A DNA stretch of 8,633 bases from DAIDKA01 sp035943195 (GTDB taxonomy: Bacteria; Pseudomonadota; Gammaproteobacteria; Steroidobacterales; Steroidobacteraceae), in assembly GCA_035943195.1 (NCBI GenBank), contig DASZCK010000022.1, forward strand, positions 1 to 8,633. Reading direction: 5' to 3'. Position numbers and translations under genes: made by a program. Below, piece by piece: positions 6,256 to 8,633 of the stretch. How positions within the stretch are numbered: the first letter of the stretch is position 1; every line of letters begins with the position of its first letter. Under the pieces are notes generated by a model. It was not told the origin of the DNA, did no database searches, and saw only the letters and a program-made list of their open reading frames with translations.

Positions 6256-8246
6256 TTGGCGCGTGTGGCAGCCACGCGGTTGCGATAGGCGGCCAGCGCC
6301 CACAGCGGGAAGTACGCGCAGTAACCGTGGTACTTGAGGTAAAACACGCGCGGAAAGCCCGGGGCCGTGAAGCGCGAATCGGTCCACAGGCCGCTTTTCT
6401 GCTGCTGCCGCTGCAGGTAACGCACGCCACTGCGCACCACCGGCGAATCCACTTCGCCGGCCGCCAGGAGCCCCAGCAGCGCCCAGGCGGTCTGAAACGG
6501 CGCACTGGCCGCGGGGCCGCCGGCCACCGTGCGATCGTGATAGCTGTCGTTGAGCTCGCCCCAGCCGCCGTCGGCGTTCTGTTTGGAGGCGAGCCAGTTC
6601 ACCGCGCGCCGCACCGCCGGATCATCGGTCGGCACGCCGGCCTGTTCGAGCGCAATCAGCACCGACCAGGTGCCGTAGATATAGTTGGTGCCCCAGCGGC
6701 CGAACCACGCCCCGGTCGGCTCCTGCTCGGCGCGCAGGTATGCGAGCGCGCGCTTGAGAACCTCGGCATGCTCGGGACGCCCGACCCGCGCCAGCAAGGT
6801 CACCACGCGGGCGGTCACATCGCTGGTGGGCGGATCCAGCAGTGCCCCGTGATCGGCGAATGGGATTTCGTTGAGGATGTAATGGGTGTTGTCGGCGTCG
6901 AAGGCCGCGAACCCGCCGTTGCGGCTCTGCAGACCCACCAGCCAATCCAGCGCCCGGGAAATATTGAGCGCGTAGCGCTGCGGGTCGCGCGCCTGATCCA
7001 TCGACCAGGCGACCACCGCGGTGTCATCCAGGTCCGGGTAATGGCTGTTCTGGAACTGGAAGGCCCAGCCGCCACCCTGCACGCCGGGCTTTTGTACCTG
7101 CCAGTCCTGCGGATTGTCGAGCAACTGTTCGGGCACCAGCCAGTCGAGCGCGCGCTCGGCGGCCGCCTGCGCCTGCTCATCGCCCGCCTCCTGCATCGCC
7201 AGCGCCGCCAGCGCCGAATCCCACACCGGCGAGACACAGGGCTGGCAGTAGGCTTCAGTGGGTCCCACCACCAGCAGCTTCTCGATGGCGCGCTTGGCGG
7301 TGAGGCGGCGCGGATCCTCGGGCGGCACGCCCATCAGCACCAGCATCTCCAAGGCGTTGACCATGGCCGGGAAAATCGCGCCCAGGCCGCCTTCGCCGTT
7401 GAGGCGCTCCAAGACCCAGTCCTGCGCCTTGCGCATGGCGTGCGCGCGCATCGCCTTCGGAATCAACGGATCGATGGCCCGGCCCATGCGGTCCAGCGCC
7501 ATGAAGAAGCGATTGGCGAAGCCGCGGCGCGCGAAGTAGTGGCGCTCTTCCCAGGGCGGCGTGGTGAACAGTTCCCGGATATCCACGCCGTGCGGATTGC
7601 GCGCCAGGGGCTTCTTCGTGCACAGCACGAACAGCGGCACCATCACCGTTCGTGACCAATACGAAACCTTGTCGAGGTGGAACGGGAACCACTTCGGCAG
7701 CAGCATGATCTCGACCGGGATGTACGGCACCGCGCGCCACGGCAACTGGCCGAAGAGCGCGAGCGCGATGCGCGTGAAGACATTGGCGCGGGCCGCGCCG
7801 CCGCGCGCGAGGATGGCCGCGCGCGCCGCCGCCATATGCGGCGCCGCCGGATCATCGCCGGCGAGTTTCAGCGCGTAATACACCTTCACCGTGCAACTGA
7901 GGTCCAGCTCCCCGCCCACGAACAGCGGCCAGCCACCATGCTCGGCCTGGCGACGCCGCAGGTAGACGGTGATCTTCTCCTGCAGCAGCACGTCGATCTC
8001 ATCCAGGAAGTGCATCATCATGATGTACTCCGCCGGAATGGTGCAGTCGGCCTCCAGCTCAAAGAGCCAGAAGCCCTGCGCGCTCTGCAGGCCGATCAGT
8101 GCATCGCGCGCCGCGGCGATGGAGCGTTCCAGTGCCTCGGCGCTGGCGAGGTCCGGCAGCCGGCTGACATTGGCGGCCGCACCGGAGCGGGCACTGGCCT
8201 CGCGCGCCGTGCGCGCTTCGCGCAGGGTTGAGGGCCCGGACGTCAT
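6252..8246 (-). CDS. shc: Squalene-hopene cyclase (HpnF)
   Basis: Shc cyclises squalene to hopene (and hopanol) at the cytoplasmic membrane, the committing step of hopanoid synthesis. The 664-residue protein is full length. The catalytic acid motif is DLDDTA (405-410), equivalent to the family DxDD. QW-type repeats are visible, including Q54-W60, Q100-W106, Q508-W514 (QEPTGAW), Q556-W562 (QNADGGW) and QQQKSGLW near 624-631. The conserved YCQPCVSPVWDSALA lies at 343-357, and a C-terminal FYLKYHGY...YFPLWALA segment is at 645-662. About 40 polar residues precede the first QW region, within the usual variation. ATG 8246 overlaps the upstream squalene synthase stop as ATGA, and its TGA overlaps the hpnG GTG, so it is translated as part of a tight operon. 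There is no sign of disruption. The identification is very secure. Confidence 0.98.
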   Translation of the reverse strand: MTSGPSTLREARTAREASARSGAAANVSRLPDLASAEALERSIAAARDALIGLQSAQGFWLFELEADCTIPAEYIMMMHFLDEIDVLLQEKITVYLRRRQAEHGGWPLFVGGELDLSCTVKVYYALKLAGDDPAAPHMAAARAAILARGGAARANVFTRIALALFGQLPWRAVPYIPVEIMLLPKWFPFHLDKVSYWSRTVMVPLFVLCTKKPLARNPHGVDIRELFTTPPWEERHYFARRGFANRFFMALDRMGRAIDPLIPKAMRAHAMRKAQDWVLERLNGEGGLGAIFPAMVNALEMLVLMGVPPEDPRRLTAKRAIEKLLVVGPTEAYCQPCVSPVWDSALAALAMQEAGDEQAQAAAERALDWLVPEQLLDNPQDWQVQKPGVQGGGWAFQFQNSHYPDLDDTAVVAWSMDQARDPQRYALNISRALDWLVGLQSRNGGFAAFDADNTHYILNEIPFADHGALLDPPTSDVTARVVTLLARVGRPEHAEVLKRALAYLRAEQEPTGAWFGRWGTNYIYGTWSVLIALEQAGVPTDDPAVRRAVNWLASKQNADGGWGELNDSYHDRTVAGGPAASAPFQTAWALLGLLAAGEVDSPVVRSGVRYLQRQQQKSGLWTDSRFTAPGFPRVFYLKYHGYCAYFPLWALAAYRNRVAATRAK

Positions 8247-8633
8247 TGCGCGGTACCCCGGTCGGGGCGGCGCAGCAGACTCACCTCTTCCTGCTCATCA
8301 CGCCGGTTGACGCGTCGCGTGCGGTGATAGGCGCTGGCGGCGGGTTCGGACTCGGCGTCGATGATCTGCAGCTTGCGCGGCTCCCAATCGGCTGGGAGCA
8401 TGGCCCGCGGCAGGCCGGCGGCGGCGCGGTTGAAGAGGAAGCGCAGCAGGCCATTGCGTCGGGTCGCGACATTGCTGAGCGCGAGCGTCACCGCGACGGT
8501 GCGACGCGAGACCTTGACCTGCGAGCCCTGGGTGAACCCCGGGTTGGCGGCGATACGCTTCAAGGTCAGGACGGCCAGGCCGATGGCCCATAGGCAGAAG
8601 CGCCGGATTCCGGTTTCGCGCGCCGGGATCAGC
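8243..8633 (-). CDS. sqs: Squalene synthase, FDFT1-type, C-terminal part (5' end beyond window)
   Basis: The reading frame runs in from the right edge and gives 129 C-terminal residues with no start inside the window; the TTG at 8563 is internal. The segment RRFCLWAIGLAVLTL, followed by an N-x-x-F then G-S-Q-VKVSRR pattern, matches the late catalytic region of squalene synthase (two farnesyl diphosphate to squalene, NADPH-dependent). It aligns by eye with the eukaryotic FC...MAI.TL....N...F..G.VKI.. pattern, and I recall similar bacterial proteins such as that of Methylococcus. It does not resemble HpnC, HpnD or the flavoprotein HpnE. The last 50 or so residues are charged and hydrophilic, without the membrane anchor of eukaryotic enzymes. 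Its stop overlaps the shc start (ATGA), linking squalene production and cyclisation. The aspartate-rich active-site motifs lie outside the window, so the call is good but not complete. Confidence 0.82.
   Translation of the reverse strand, partial: LIPARETGIRRFCLWAIGLAVLTLKRIAANPGFTQGSQVKVSRRTVAVTLALSNVATRRNGLLRFLFNRAAAGLPRAMLPADWEPRKLQIIDAESEPAASAYHRTRRVNRRDEQEEVSLLRRPDRGTAQ

Noticed and set aside
6256..6387. Upstream in-frame extension of hpnG by 44 codons
   Set aside because: It overlaps the C-terminal coding region of shc, has no HpnG-like sequence, and the GTG at 6255 overlapping the shc stop gives the normal family length.
6327..7655. 442-codon open frame on the plus strand, antisense to shc
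   Set aside because: It lies wholly opposite the clearly conserved shc gene. The translation is rich in His, Arg, Gly and Gln with no recognisable domain, as expected for a shadow frame in GC-rich DNA.
8243..8563. A stand-alone 106-residue gene starting at TTG 8563
   Set aside because: The frame stays open to the window edge and the upstream residues (RRFCLWAIGLAVLTL) are part of the squalene synthase fold, so this is the tail of a larger gene.

Overview
This GC-rich window is almost completely coding. It holds a hopanoid (bacterial triterpenoid lipid) biosynthesis locus. The gene content points to a Gram-negative bacterium, most likely a gammaproteobacterium: a type I isopentenyl-diphosphate isomerase, a eukaryote-like (FDFT1-type) squalene synthase joined to squalene-hopene cyclase, and HpnA/G/I/K/L homologues. 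I cannot name the species from the sequence alone.

Layout. On the left, idi (minus strand) diverges from the first plus-strand gene, with only 24 bp between the two ATG codons. The plus-strand group (639-4573) is hpnI (glycosyltransferase), hpnK (YdjC-type deacetylase), hpnL (polytopic membrane protein) and a ferritin-like diiron protein I cannot assign to a named family. The minus-strand group, read from the right edge leftwards (8633-4580), is squalene synthase (5' end cut off by the window), shc, hpnG and hpnA. The two groups converge with 6 bp between their stop codons. Most neighbours within each group overlap by 1-4 bases, so both look like translationally coupled operons.

How the genes fit together. 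Idi balances IPP and DMAPP. Farnesyl diphosphate, made elsewhere, goes to squalene (squalene synthase), then to hopene/hopanol (Shc). HpnH, the radical SAM enzyme that adds adenosyl, is not in the window. HpnG then removes adenine from adenosylhopane. HpnA, an NAD(P)-binding reductase/epimerase, probably acts in side-chain processing. HpnI adds an N-acetylhexosamine to bacteriohopanetetrol and HpnK deacetylates it, giving BHT-glucosamine. HpnL may move or handle the lipid in the membrane. The radical SAM HpnJ, which would turn the glucosamine into the cyclitol ether, is not between hpnI and hpnK. The diiron protein closes the operon and is the most interesting unknown.

I see no tRNA, rRNA, mobile element, CRISPR array or long non-coding stretch; the largest gap between genes is 24 bp.
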